Positions 23,601 to 25,105 of a stretch of DNA of 30,238 bases are shown piece after piece; position 1 is the first letter of the stretch, and every line of letters starts with the position of its first letter. This stretch comes from Tieghemiomyces parasiticus (taxonomy: Eukaryota; Kickxellomycota; Dimargaritomycetes; Dimargaritales; Dimargaritaceae). Where the stretch lies: assembly GCA_027575765.1 (NCBI GenBank), contig JANBPT010000573.1, positions 1 through 30,238 on the forward strand. Direction: 5' to 3'. Under the pieces are notes generated by a model, which did not search any database, was not told the DNA's origin, and was given only the letters and a program-made list of their open reading frames with translations. The position numbers and the translations under genes were made by a program.

Positions 23601-24980
23601 CTTGCCGGGTCCATAGTCGCCTGCATAGGTCAGATCGGTAGCAAAATTAGCCAGATTGCCGTGCTCGACCATAACGCCCTTGGGCTGGCCTGTGGTACCC
23701 GAGGTGTACACAATGTAGGCCAAGTCAGTGGGCTGTGGGCGATGGACAGCAGACGGTGCACCGGCCCCATTCGTGGCTGCAATAGATGGGGTCTGTTTGT
23801 CGACTTGCAGGGTGGGAAGCGTGAGGTCTCCCAGAAGAGCCTGGGTCGTTGATGTAGTCAGGACCAGCGTAACCGCGCTATCTTGGACGATGTAGCGGAT
23901 ACGCTCTTCGGGGTACTCCGGGTCAATGGGCACGTAGGCAGCGCCAGACTTGAGCACGGCAAACAGGGCTATCACAAACTCGATGGACTTGGGCAGGAGG
24001 AGGGCGATACGAACCTCGGACTGGGCTCCATGGTCGCGGGTAAGCATCAGGGCTAGGGCCGAGGTCATCAGGTCAAACTCGGCGTAGGTGACGGTGCGGC
24101 CCTCGTGGTTCAGAGCGATACCGTCAGGGGTTCTGCTCGCCCATTTACCGACTAGGAGGTGAACAGGGGTATTGACTGCATCAGGGTGATCGATGGTGCC
24201 GGCGAACTGCAGGAGGCGTTGGCGCTCGATCCCATCTACCCAGGCCACATTGGCGATGGCTAAGTGTGTGAGCTGTTTGGGATGCACCATCGCCTCGGCC
24301 AATGCACGGACCACGATACAGAATTGGCGTCCGAGTTCCTGCACCGCTGCCTCGGCCACCTGGGTGCGGTCGAAGGCCAGACGAACCTCTAGACTACCCG
24401 GGACCACCTGCCAGGAGAGGACGAGAACGGCCCGAGTCATCGTCGCCAACATAGTAAGGGAGGCCTGTTCAACGCTAACGCTAGACTTGTGGCTGGGGTT
24501 GAGACTCAATGGGTTGTGGTCCCAAGACTGAGTAGATGAATAGTTGGCGTAGCTAACTAGGACGGTGTTGAGCTGGCCCTGGTCGCTAGCCTGTACCGGC
24601 CACTCCTGTTGATGCAAAGGATGATATGAAGAAGAGATCGGATGTCCGAGGGCCGAGGCAAGCTTGACACCGGGGTCAAGGCGCAGACCACACACGGTGA
24701 GACTGCTGGCCGGGAGTTCAGGGTCCAGCGGCGGCGACAGGGCCTGGACATGGCCGAAAGCAACTTGTTCAGCACCGGTGTAGCGGGACAGGAGGATGCC
24801 CCAGGCCACCTTGCAGAGTCTGTCGGGGTGGAGGTTGGTTGACAAGGGAGTCCCCGCCGAAACCTGGCCGTAACCAGGCTCAGGGTGAAGGGGCTTGACC
24901 AGGGGAACGGCAGTGGTCGGGGGAGGACCGTCCACGTTGTCGGCAGAGGCGGGAGGATTAGGATCAAGGACAGCCAGCAT
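2607..24980 (-). CDS. Five-module nonribosomal peptide synthetase, 7,457 aa, single exon
   Basis: This is a giant cytosolic assembly-line enzyme that activates amino acids as adenylates, loads them on phosphopantetheine arms and condenses them into a peptide. Domains in order (residues): partial C 40-255, A1 270-742, T1 758-832, E1 843-1278, C2 1300-1735, relic block 1736-2384, A2 2385-2852, T2 2875-2950, E2 2965-3398, C3 3405-3855, A3 3885-4365, T3 4385-4455, C4 4468-4910, A4 4938-5415, T4 5430-5508, E4 5517-5965, C5 5970-6425, A5 6445-6920, T5 6937-7010, terminal E-like 7022-7445. All five A domains keep the A10 lysine and all five carriers keep their serine. The start is the first Met after an in-frame TGA at 25065-25067 and has A at -3 (ACCATG). 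The 28 open codons before it contain no Met. The stop is TAG at 2607-2609. No TE or reductase domain follows. The product is unknown, and a short 5' exon cannot be excluded. Confidence 0.97.
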   Translation of the reverse strand: MLAVLDPNPPASADNVDGPPPTTAVPLVKPLHPEPGYGQVSAGTPLSTNLHPDRLCKVAWGILLSRYTGAEQVAFGHVQALSPPLDPELPASSLTVCGLRLDPGVKLASALGHPISSSYHPLHQQEWPVQASDQGQLNTVLVSYANYSSTQSWDHNPLSLNPSHKSSVSVEQASLTMLATMTRAVLVLSWQVVPGSLEVRLAFDRTQVAEAAVQELGRQFCIVVRALAEAMVHPKQLTHLAIANVAWVDGIERQRLLQFAGTIDHPDAVNTPVHLLVGKWASRTPDGIALNHEGRTVTYAEFDLMTSALALMLTRDHGAQSEVRIALLLPKSIEFVIALFAVLKSGAAYVPIDPEYPEERIRYIVQDSAVTLVLTTSTTQALLGDLTLPTLQVDKQTPSIAATNGAGAPSAVHRPQPTDLAYIVYTSGTTGQPKGVMVEHGNLANFATDLTYAGDYGPGKRDLLVLSLGFDGILWSLLRTLCQGGTVVIPGADLLADLQSVHSAIVTPSFAARLNPGQYPQLAFLVLAGEHVTADLHAKWHGHCKLANVYGPTETTVTSNTLVLADPNYISVGPPSVNYLCYIVDDHLRLVPVGAPGQLLIGGLSIARGYCNLPDLTAHKFIANPFGPGRVYLTGDRARWLSHGHVDLLGRMDHQIKLRGFRIELEEVEAAATSFPAAQLAVASVQSNSLALFVEPQSVDTVALLDYLRSRLARFMVPDRVVPVARLSLTANGKVDRKALPTATESFLEIVPAQSQSLTDLELRLREAWAQILQLPGDHIGTTDDFFRIGGDSISAILLVSKCRQLGFKATVPLIYECRQFRALAARLTPLATAASEKNQHQVQGCIDQTPIQRWFYGLPFRNPHHFNQSFTLRVDPSVTIGQISHALVQLANNHDILRARFRLNEAGAWQQYIPTTEAIPSHIPVIEATVNEVDYADFILKVQSSLHLTDGPVMAACLIHTGAESEPARLFWTIHHALVDLVSWRVLIEDLQTLLTGGQLPPKTLSFQTWCSQLDDYARTLTADAWPVQSMMVDNRQLLPPPEVLDPVPTAARLSISHEFDREFTTRLLLQLAPQWRVTPRDILLASFARAYCQALGTTQVSFVMEGHGREPWSDAMDVSRTVGWFTVLYPLVLDVPLGSSILATLHNTKEAMQQIPVRGFPYSLLRHMPGADPAERAKLLAKTPERLDVQFNYFGRFGNAGAGGANSGAVSIEWDDCFGLHDFAPDEHVIFDINPMPLVNQDRLRLVMEYNPRVYGTQWAEQLIRLWRQDLEHLAVTPTASVQPLLTRFDAPLLQPTAQEFDTLLADLEERGIAASNIDAILPCTPMQGGLLVATLQDHSAYLVQAAITLSGEVVLSQLQQALANLTQRHSVLRTVFIPTVAPLGNGLAQVVLHRAPLAWSLAEAPLPSLTDFFNENRALGFDMTRPMVRVNIFPTERSNEYLLVLAIHHALVDGWSIPLLLRDLGQLYASPDMADQLASPSFNTVVEQVANQDQDEACAFWVEYLRGVQPTPAPMLSTELTGEHGFAEYHCTLNADKSRLHNAAQQFGVTLSTLLKAAYALVLAQYLDRDDLVIGFVVSGRNLDVADIDTVVGPCLNTVPLRFRLTDQRIGQWLQQLQADATGMIPFEHTSLAKVQAWCSPTLASPLFHVLGGFENFPQGSHQAGDMTLELVRVHEFTEYPLTLDFVDGPHAVGVKCFYRRMFCSEADIIQLVQQVSSVLIKLAKATADTTITQVFNSPPDPTQNCPGRLITVDGVQLPLAVLDHYLAKQGLPSPYSVSIHGGRIVTRVSAPETACESFGPLLAGVNLPADLVPVSFISLEAYPHLSSASEGEVTRLGEAYLHVLDTENQGSSLDTVGRWLAVTCTDLLLGTGDEMPDGEDAWVSVLARPTLFLQLEHRISQRFRATLDLRNVLACDDLAGLTLVIQRSSPSLSPIRTPEGQSNEPKSELIRPMKVTPYQAQVWLACQLSEDPGQFYHQAKLSIPHQLTHSDVQWVLDQLLSRVDWLRTVVRKEEGRLVAYLLSPKRLSSASQATVGSQSLRRNGLEAAGKVLVSTDMLAVLYQPEPPSLVVRIHQILAPEMLFQLLTEELQLAFRAKHDGQVFDVSPSLAMGRTATVGRLPSDSSVRAYWTETMAEASADLKLPLDRPRTRVPTFSSACLRFGLAQEVIRGLSCPTEGNPVAPLGLWTAIVGSYLGRICGTDDVLVDMLLNHSVCRRETYTVSLGHLACPVLVPGAASASSLDDLSTALTQQLQRSVDHLTPDYDPYAGLPREPAYPLWHPVRVGIAVDPVEWDVEAQSRPALRHDIIFRISLSGPSHGMTLQYNPDLFGSATIERLGANLLYYCQVALTSTSPLTTVPLVCPTEEHLLLEDFGRSPSEYDPSDTSTSVISLVCDSVQRSPHTVALESQLETVNYTDMDARVNSLAWALQHRGIGVQDRVAVIVESRPATVMAMLALWLLRAVYVPVDSALPQQRQCYMVETAQCTVVLNMTETGVTWTEALPGLKLLNSELDSGSALSPYCHHPEDLAYILFTSGTTGQPKGVTIRHASLTNLLLAPETTLCPEPGTRYLQTMAVGFDVFILVALSPLCTSSTLVFSDGDMPAALHTVDGVFLTPSVLGSLSPTIYPNLRRVMSAGEALPTELAAKWLPYCEVQNLYGPTEVTVISHTLTAQLAKPITIGRPIAGSECYIVNQHDQLVPIGSVGEICVGGLGVSAGYVNRPDLNEVKFVRLPYSSGPVYRTGDLGRWLPTGEVECLGRRDDQVKLRGFRIELAEVRGALLNLPGVQDTHVLIHERTLVAFVCPGQFDTASVKSALQEVLPSYMVPSHIMGLDHISLTTNGKVDRQALVALFLKYQASILEMGTTLAGEHVMSPESQVLWTAVVETLGLAHDPVTDNLPFFRLGGDSISAIQVSARCRQLGYRLPVPILLKSRPLSTAATTMERLVQSTTSGLAPIPYGVSFPLTPIQRWFFAQGFRSLSHFNQSFLLELTRPVSRDTLGRALLRVVNHHAVLRSQFRRDPTGQWSQTIPPPFPTLSSQVHEVTCVESELSQCCYQVQQSIDIHQGRNVAAALVHLGAPENGRRSSPTLLFLTIHHLVVDLVSWSILLEDLTSLLDDLTPLPPSLPFANWASELDRRRRERSVAHLDPEPVLVYPLPLSLCPLTALPANTAGNEISHTVQIPTDVTEALIQVSGDSFRLDELLLAALCGALAVVTHSPTTTVHTESHGRHPWHEGMDLSRTVGWFTTILPVTVTNTSSTCVSDHLHQIKHTRRSLRHHGLETDWPKAPLDPSSQATAAYHPMEVVFNFLGRTTDDRALTCHGKAPWIVRHDLLPLIPIGGDEELRPQVLEVLGWQTSTGLQLTVNYCPQVVPTATVAALGDQVRKYLAEIATLDLAGLWVPSDFPLLEANQGDMAKIVADLPTLGLTVDEVENLYPMTPMQQGLWTATAKDPTEYLLQFAMTINGVSDSDVLLHALEAVVARHSILRTVFLTSFSNARSNGIQVVSRRPRFGWRAIGCWSEVGVQNEEDYLRSDKALGFTPDQPLLRYCVAPVTQDSTRMIMTIHHALIDGWSFGIFTQELRHFLSSGPSASLSPAVEFSDYVEHIGNLDDKEARTVWGDYLRGIEQPTMLLLPKAPAASSTRTEYHIVIHDDVAHLQALVQDYGLTIYTLLKASWAYLLHRYTGLSDIVFGNTVSGRALDLPGVDGVVGCLINTVPCRVTIGADMELKGFLQGINAQTQRLVAVEHSHLADLNCWVEGDLRVTDMFNTMLVYENYPNTGMDSDDQAVTFSDLKAVESTEYALTVITHVEHDQLTAALNWSTSDFAQPYIEALGGHLRSIISQMADILQQHSGSSSLADLDLLTCTELQSLTVNMARPTKPIDFDTCIPGLFTKQAERTPDHPAVEYDDPVSGNISWTYRELLEKSRVIARHLLSQEVQREEPVGLLIDRLPSTAAAMLGVHLAGASFVPLDANLPLDRLQFIARDCGIQRILYNIGDVEKVEAIRHGTGVATDSLDTLLINDSSESTDLGLPIVQPTDLSHILYTSGTTGQPKGVQLEHRVMANFVQQSPEVIAIRSGMRVMQNMALTFDCCLVEILATVCNGSTVVLRNDLLDTLPKVDVLMATPSVLATLDPTKYPNLRRVIAAGEALPRPLAERWSSHCPVTNMYGPTECFVCHAAQFITGGPVTIGRPLPNTECYILDHKLRPVPVGVPGEIYVGGICVTRGYVNRPDLNSKALLPNPYTGSGYLYRTGDMGRWLLDGTVEYFARSDDQVKVRGHRVEPREIEAVLGQCLEVSSVAVVFSSGKLYAFVCPDSVAPSSLRAHAAARLPPYMVPSAFFPLTELPLNTNGKTDKRRLLGLLPSLVCHKSDRLVTAPENEVQLLIVDTMAQVLNMSASQIDIHESFFQLGGDSISAIRLSSLCRDHGIHVSIAQIFQYGTPAALAGIIDFDSSPSTTMAYQPFELVAFSGVAIEDLTAEIATSLGVETEAIEDILPVSSLQQGFLVSTLKDPSAYMVQMTYDLTGPLDVAKLHHSWSQVVRSHQILRTKFLVPADQSQHAFLQVVLRDTDFEWTYHDQPLTSLGQAEHHHLAADRARGFTLTGPLLRFAVYRGPANSHLFCTTFHHALLDAWSESTVMAESLEYYHGVKTQPRPQYHEFIQHLTRIDQEGMAAFWTTNLDGVKLHPIVQFPKESNATPTEHGEICHPVSTSLLAIKQFCRGMGLTVNSLLRAVWALTLARYLGENEEVTLGVLVSGRNVPVPGIEGMVGMCINALPLRVRVDRNHTITGFLRQVNADSGALTAYEQCSLVDIKRWAKLDADSDLFTSLLVYDNYETTTPTRTDQINYVPRSGQNFTEYAYTANFYDQDDTLMLNLSYQTRYCNPSYAHYLVHFIDHCLAAIVSGHTEQLGNILTLPAAEQALVSQWSDGITIDFPQKDWLAHQFFTQHLATRADAIALESASDQFTYAEVYHRACAIAAALHTQGARCGDRMALLFTRCPEFIFSYLAVLLLGGVCVPMDANNAPDRLLYMVDLLDDPWVVTHSTASDLAAELGLTQERVIHADRVLTNPTQGPILQLPTEHNPDSLAYIVFTSGTTGQPKGVQVTHRSLANFILAFSERLQLLPDCRFLQVSNLSFDALLLEIFGAFHAGGTLVLQDGELLDDLHRITACLLISSVLATLDADSYPKIVTLITGGEVLPTAVAEKWTGRVRLHNFYGPSEATIASHSKLIYPSDMVTIGTTLANVQCHILDDQLHAMPIGRSGELCIGGEAVSRGYWRRPELTDQAFVANPFGAGQLYRTGDMGCWLANGEVQVLGRKDFQVKLHGFRIELGEIESTCQAFPGVANAVALVKDKCLAVYVSPTDVKVEALQEHITAKLPHYMVPKVVVSMEALPLTSIGKVDRRALQALPLPQEPDLAGSDDLPVSKTFATLRHALSETLNVDPARVVHSASFLRLGGDSISAIQFSSRCKKYGLKLTVADILKHPMLTRLEQCAELILDTSESKPQMDPSGPLSPTAVMRQVLPSMGNVNHFNQSFLLSCRSPPTVVTFKEAIRALVVHHDILRLCLTDRDGKSSMAVLPLPEDTSTDAFLTRFASVTEESLLLDDYDDWVLRTQQSINVEHGPVLACSLLAVDAQSYVYLTVHHLCIDFVSWRIMLEDLETLLQGQLLQPKTLSFREWAMLVNDYAPTLADDLWPDHGPISTLPIDILPVLAAPVTYRTVQSVGRNLGLELSQILYEQAAPRVDASPQELMVASFVMALTTTFQLDSLEVQMEGHGRQPWRSDLDVSRTLGWFTAIYPVAFHTGQSEHYASLPQVLRPLAHVKQRLHSIPDSGFPYGLLKYLKGRDSSQLTSDKSLTQPTGVMFNYAGRFNQLEASDAFWSPAVLSNGWSHALSLDEVVQHALSASCDYDGKHGLTLNLDYSTMMYHESTANTITNLWLDNLQQLIQAALASPLPCRTASDYGLARLSEPAFGSLVQNTLPKLGLPVDEVDDLYPCLPIQEGLLLATLKDPAAYLVQSVYNIQGPLDTGRLQEAWAAMSQQHAIFRTQFLLGLPDTPFANLQLVRKHSGARWLVADWSDLDPEPAQAEYLRLEREQGFDLRQIPIRFGLFHLAPDHHRLIVSVHHAILDGWSGGLFTNALLLNYAGRVAPPAGQVKELVAHIQAGDTTQAERFWAAQLDGIESPSLLVDPYCVPDLTVKPSDAVYYGSLARTLELGDQVVDFVQSYGVTVSTFFRAVVAIVLHRHTGSEHPVFGTVVSGRNVAVAQVESTIGPCISTIPCRARIGRALTVGDLLQALHHDGTAAYDFEHCRLTDIHRWSGMSPEQPLFNVLLVYQNYPEVQSDMDLPIRLSLLDSHDPTDVPLTLIAAHQGTQLYVKAGFQTGVFSTDYVERFVNHLETTIRSLVTTSPSDLVTSLSMLSESEHELLTSDWARNPTNLPTGSYAHEDFLFCAQSNPDVIALRDGNVEYSYGQLHQMSKHLAHQLNLTSGCGPGRVVGILADNSVELVVSQLAVWMTGSAFVVIAPDYPTERQLVILEDAACVAVVGSSNHLSSLTVAITIPRLTIQRTDLLRNAPVRDWEGAQAGPTDIAYIIYTSGSTGVPKGVMVEHGALANYLRGFRDVIDMPVGSVVPTVLAPMFDVSISEIWTTLSCGGTIVIAKPETCHSALAISTRAGFTPSLLSLFEPTDFPNLTSVLVIGEACPKTLVDKWAPYVEFINLYGPAEATIATHHAKLRVGDTVTIGRPLPNTVGLLLDEYLRPVPVGVTGQLYLGGKGLARGYLNHPELTAEKFITWPVTGERLYQSGDLARWLPDGQVECLGRIDHQVKVRGFRVELGEVEAFLESHPTVTQACVLVQDTHLVGYVCPALSGDSETVLDWLRSCLPHYMVPSALVGLAEFPRTRVGKVDRKALPPFHFNRSPTDTDLSTLSPVESQLIRTVADCLRLDASIIRLDSTFYQIGGNSLSAIQVVAQCQRNGLHLAIADLNRNSTLRQVARLCAAVDETTTVSTRPDHEVIGCPRLTPGQLAFFSMPFTSPNQVALPVLFKSDRNFPEAQWRTMVRRMVELHPMLRGLFYLDDQTGTMTYDVGEYPLHDHYRFELHHVKDFATVMSMLPSLLLELDIESGPLSTFHVFDLGHEQYFFHCVHHLASDYFSYKVFAEDLTRLLLDQQVEPPTVSCQAWAEYLHQTAQDLDLDALTVPPPLPDLAVRLRGEVAMPESTPGGRNPECLVCLDISPSTLTSAANRFGATPMELLITALHVAYQEVFHFNVMGLAFMTHGRQPVGDTAFDLSRTVGFFAHYVPVVLDAPRAAGFRTTLHHTQKMLETGIEDGVKLTLVRYLRDFTDPTQRRPYEIDPFFGFSYLAPTKDFVTSNGSQPLLQELTDVMTELRAHRADTSPYSFELAVTHEGDRLDLLVIGQRNKGIPPMVQRLLSVWSQSVHHMVVTPDSM
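2646..3917 (-). other. Terminal E-like / condensation-superfamily domain, catalytic Glu missing
   Basis: Residues 7022-7445, ending 12 residues from the C terminus. Family features: LTPGQLAFFSMP for the opening motif, HHLASDYFSY with H7154/H7155/D7159, THGRQP at 7285-7290 and FDLSRTVGFF at 7296-7305. The EGHGR glutamate of E1 and E4 aligns with Met7284, HFNQSF is absent, and no FNYxGR is recognisable near FFGFSYLAP (7365-7373). It is unlikely to epimerize by the usual two-base route. With no TE or reductase after T5, a role in releasing or cyclizing the peptide is possible. A structural leftover is the alternative. Confidence 0.8.
3951..4172 (-). other. T5: terminal peptidyl carrier domain (GGNSL)
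   Basis: Residues 6937-7010 with TFYQIGGNSLSAI and Ser6971. It differs from the GGDSISAI of the other four. Its GGNSL form is closer to carriers that do not serve an E domain, although an E-like domain follows. Confidence 0.92.
4221..5648 (-). other. A5: adenylation domain, divergent from A1-A4
   Basis: Residues 6445-6920. The A3 core is YTSGSTGVPKG at 6602-6612, whereas A1-A4 all read TSGTTGQPKG. Also LYGPAEA at 6727-6733, YQSGD at 6810-6814, RIDHQVKVRGFRVE at 6829-6842, and VGKVDR with Lys6913. Hand-derived code: D6648, V6649, S6652, G6683, L6704, I6706, L6727, I6735, A6736, K6913 (DVSGLILIAK). Ile at position 301, normally Gly or Ala, is unusual and would narrow or reshape the pocket. Substrate unknown. 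Confidence 0.9.
5706..7073 (-). other. C5: condensation domain following E4
   Basis: Residues 5970-6425. DCL-type opening 'DLYPCLPIQEGLLLATLKDP' at 6000-6019, HHAILDGWS at 6132-6140 intact, VVSGR at 6264-6268, 'CISTIPCRARI' at 6282-6292. It joins the tetrapeptide on T4 to the residue on T5. Confidence 0.92.
7086..8432 (-). other. E4: epimerization domain
   Basis: Residues 5517-5965. Motifs: LSPTAVMRQVLP in place of the usual TPIQxWF opening, HFNQSF at 5538-5543, HHLCIDFVSW with H5651/H5652/D5656, MEGHGRQPW with Glu5781, DVSRTLGWF at 5793-5801, and FNYAGRF at 5872-5878. The catalytic His and Glu are present, so residue 4 is predicted to be D. The degenerate first motif is the only oddity. Confidence 0.91.
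8457..8693 (-). other. T4: peptidyl carrier domain
   Basis: Residues 5430-5508 with SFLRLGGDSISAI and Ser5466, immediately ahead of E4. Confidence 0.93.
8736..10169 (-). other. A4: adenylation domain
   Basis: Residues 4938-5415. Motifs: FTSGTTGQPKG at 5097-5107, FYGPSEA at 5221-5227, YRTGD at 5304-5308, RKDFQVKLHGFRIE at 5323-5336, and IGKVDR with Lys5406. Hand-derived code: D5143, A5144, L5147, L5177, I5198, G5200, F5221, I5229, A5230, K5406 (DALLIGFIAK). The usual TPS after position 278 reads ISS here, so the pocket floor may differ. A hydrophobic substrate is likely. Confidence 0.9.
10251..11579 (-). other. C4: condensation domain, HHxxxDA variant
   Basis: Residues 4468-4910. The opening 'DILPVSSLQQGFLVSTLKDP' at 4498-4517 is DCL-like although no E domain precedes it. 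The catalytic motif is HHALLDAWS at 4630-4638, with Ala4636 in place of Gly. The His pair and Asp are kept, so it is probably active. VLVSGR follows at 4757-4762. I see no HHxxxxGD motif near the start (SHQILRTKF instead), so it is not an obvious dual E/C domain. Confidence 0.9.
11616..11828 (-). other. T3: peptidyl carrier domain without a following E domain
   Basis: Residues 4385-4455 with SFFQLGGDSISAI and Ser4418. Its motif is the same GGDSISAI as in T1, T2 and T4, which all precede E domains, but here the next domain is C4. Confidence 0.93.
11886..13328 (-). other. A3: adenylation domain
   Basis: Residues 3885-4365. Motifs: YTSGTTGQPKG at 4049-4059, MYGPTEC at 4172-4178, YRTGD at 4255-4259, RSDDQVKVRGHRVE at 4274-4287, and NGKTDK with Lys4357. 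Hand-derived code: D4095, C4096, V4099, M4128, I4149, A4151, M4172, V4180, C4181, K4357 (DCVMIAMVCK). A Cys at position 236 is unusual. The pocket is nonpolar and the substrate unknown. Confidence 0.9.
13416..14768 (-). other. C3: condensation domain following E2
   Basis: Residues 3405-3855. DCL-type opening 'NLYPMTPMQQGLWTATAKDP' at 3437-3456, HHALIDGWS at 3569-3577 intact, 'KASWAYLLHRYTGLSDIVFG' at 3677-3696 and TVSGR at 3698-3702. It joins the D-dipeptidyl donor on T2 to the residue on T3. Confidence 0.92.
14787..16088 (-). other. E2: epimerization domain
   Basis: Residues 2965-3398. Motifs: LTPIQRWFF, HFNQSF at 2985-2990, HHLVVDLVSW with H3099/H3100/D3104, TESHGRHPW with Glu3229, DLSRTVGWF at 3241-3249, and FNFLGR at 3310-3315. 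The catalytic Glu is kept, but the following Gly is Ser (ESHGR rather than EGHGR). It is probably active, giving a D residue at position 2. Confidence 0.9.
16131..16358 (-). other. T2: peptidyl carrier domain
   Basis: Residues 2875-2950 with FFRLGGDSISAI and Ser2911. It is followed by an E domain, in keeping with its GGDSI form. It is the first intact carrier downstream of C2. Confidence 0.93.
16425..17828 (-). other. A2: adenylation domain
   Basis: Residues 2385-2852. Motifs: FTSGTTGQPKG at 2537-2547, LYGPTEV at 2661-2667, YRTGD at 2744-2748, RRDDQVKLRGFRIE at 2763-2776, and NGKVDR with Lys2846. Hand-derived code: D2583, V2584, L2587, F2617, M2638, A2640, L2661, V2669, I2670, K2846 (DVLFMALVIK). 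The pocket is entirely nonpolar apart from the invariant Asp and Lys, which points to an aliphatic or other hydrophobic residue. Confidence 0.9.
17901..19118 (-). other. Relic condensation domain, HHxxxDG replaced by HQILAPE
   Basis: Residues 1955-2360. The opening 'VTPYQAQVWLACQLSEDPGQFYHQA' matches the LCL-type start LSFAQQRLWFLDQLEPxxxxY. The catalytic motif reads HQILAPE at 2078-2084, so the catalytic second His is Gln2079, Asp is Pro2083 and Gly is Glu2084. Later condensation features persist in weakened form (LGLWTAIVGSYLGRICGTDDVLVDMLLN at about 2188-2215). It cannot catalyse by the known mechanism but may still serve as a spacer or docking platform. Confidence 0.75.
19185..19412 (-). 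other. Relic carrier domain, GGxS replaced by ARPT
   Basis: Residues 1857-1932 keep the shape of a carrier: an acidic GEDAWVSVL run, then 'ARPTLFLQLEHRISQRF' aligned to 'GGHSLLATQLVSRIRQRF', then LDLRNVLACDDLAGL matching LPLRxLFExPTLAGLA. The serine that takes the phosphopantetheine arm is Thr1894 (codon 19299-19301) and both glycines are lost, so it should not be primed. The homology to a carrier is strong in pattern but unverified by any profile search. Confidence 0.68.
19446..19733 (-). other. Relic adenylation C-terminal subdomain (core deleted, catalytic Lys lost)
   Basis: Residues 1750-1845 align with only the last 100 residues of an A domain. VDGVQLPLAVLDHYLAKQG corresponds to the A8 region (VRGFRIELGEIEAxLxxHP), 'GGRIVTRV' to the (D)GRLVAYV strand, 'LPADLVPVSFISLEAYPHL' to LPxYMVPSxFVxLxxLPLT, and 'SEGEVTRL' to (T)NGKVDRxAL. 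The A10 lysine is Glu1836. The roughly 400-residue core with the AMP-binding motifs is absent. It cannot adenylate anything. The assignment rests on hand alignment. Confidence 0.7.
19776..21083 (-). other. C2: condensation domain following E1
   Basis: Residues 1300-1735. The start 'AILPCTPMQGGLLVATLQD' at 1322-1340 is the DCL-type opening (YPLTPLQEGML class), as expected after an E domain. The catalytic HHALVDGWS is intact at 1451-1459, and the VVSGR segment is at 1580-1584. It should take the D-residue from T1. Its nearest downstream carrier is dead (see the relic block), so its acceptor is probably T2, about 1,175 residues further on. Confidence 0.9.
21147..22454 (-). other. E1: epimerization domain
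   Basis: Residues 843-1278. It opens with TPIQRWF, then HFNQSF at 866-871, HHALVDLVSW with H976/H977/D981, MEGHGREPW with Glu1107, DVSRTVGWF at 1119-1127 and FNYFGRF at 1193-1199. The His and Glu pair that handles the alpha proton in E domains is present, so it should convert the T1-bound residue to a D/L mixture for C2. HHxxxDLVSW instead of HHxxxDGVSW is, as far as I recall, usual in fungal E domains. Confidence 0.93.
22485..22709 (-). other. T1: peptidyl carrier domain
   Basis: Residues 758-832. The phosphopantetheine site is FFRIGGDSISAI with Ser793. The GGDSI form is usual for carriers that hand over to an epimerization domain, and one follows directly. This carrier holds the first aminoacyl residue. 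Confidence 0.93.
22755..24173 (-). other. A1: adenylation domain, loading module
   Basis: Residues 270-742 form a complete adenylation domain: A3 core YTSGTTGQPKG at 425-435, A5 VYGPTET at 549-555, A7 YLTGD at 632-636, A8 RMDHQIKLRGFRIE at 651-664, and A10 NGKVDR with Lys734. By hand alignment to GrsA-PheA the specificity residues are D471, G472, W475, I505, V526, A528, V549, V557, T558 and K734 (DGWIVAVVTK). The DxW start and small residue at position 301 suggest a bulky hydrophobic or aromatic amino acid. That substrate class is an inference; I do not recognise the exact code. Confidence 0.9.
24216..24863 (-). other. C1: partial N-terminal condensation domain (C-terminal half only)
   Basis: Residues about 40-255 match only the second half of a condensation domain. 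'KVAWGILLSRYTGAEQVAFG' at 57-76 corresponds to the usual K(A/S)xWxLLLxRYTGxxDxVFG segment, and the rest follows the family's late helices and strands. The HHxxxDG half is missing, and the VSGR that normally follows VFG is replaced by HVQAL. Truncated C remnants ahead of a loading A domain are common in fungal synthetases, so this is probably a non-catalytic part of the initiation module. No HHxxxDG motif was seen on the minus strand within about 1 kb upstream. Confidence 0.75.
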
Positions 24981-25099
24981 GGTTACAAGGCGTAGGGAAA
25001 GGATAGTTTGACGGAGGTTGAAGCGTACGTTGGCCGTGGTAGAAACGGAGTTGGCGATGGATAATCAAGCTACGAGTGCAGAAGTCGGTTTAGAGAGTT

Positions 25100-25105
25100 C
25101 TTATA
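25100..25105 (-). promoter_or_regulatory. Possible TATA-like element (TATAAG) upstream of the NRPS
   Basis: Read on the minus strand the sequence is GGGGTATAAG, about 120 bases before the ATG. Position and sequence fit a core promoter element, but one six-base match in AT-rich DNA is weak evidence and no start site is known. Confidence 0.2.

Noticed and set aside
2607..24980. Bacterial contig or very recent bacterial transfer
   Set aside because: The flanks lack bacterial gene density and ribosome binding sites, and the HHxxxDLVSW and C-domain openings are of fungal style. An ancient transfer cannot be excluded without phylogeny.
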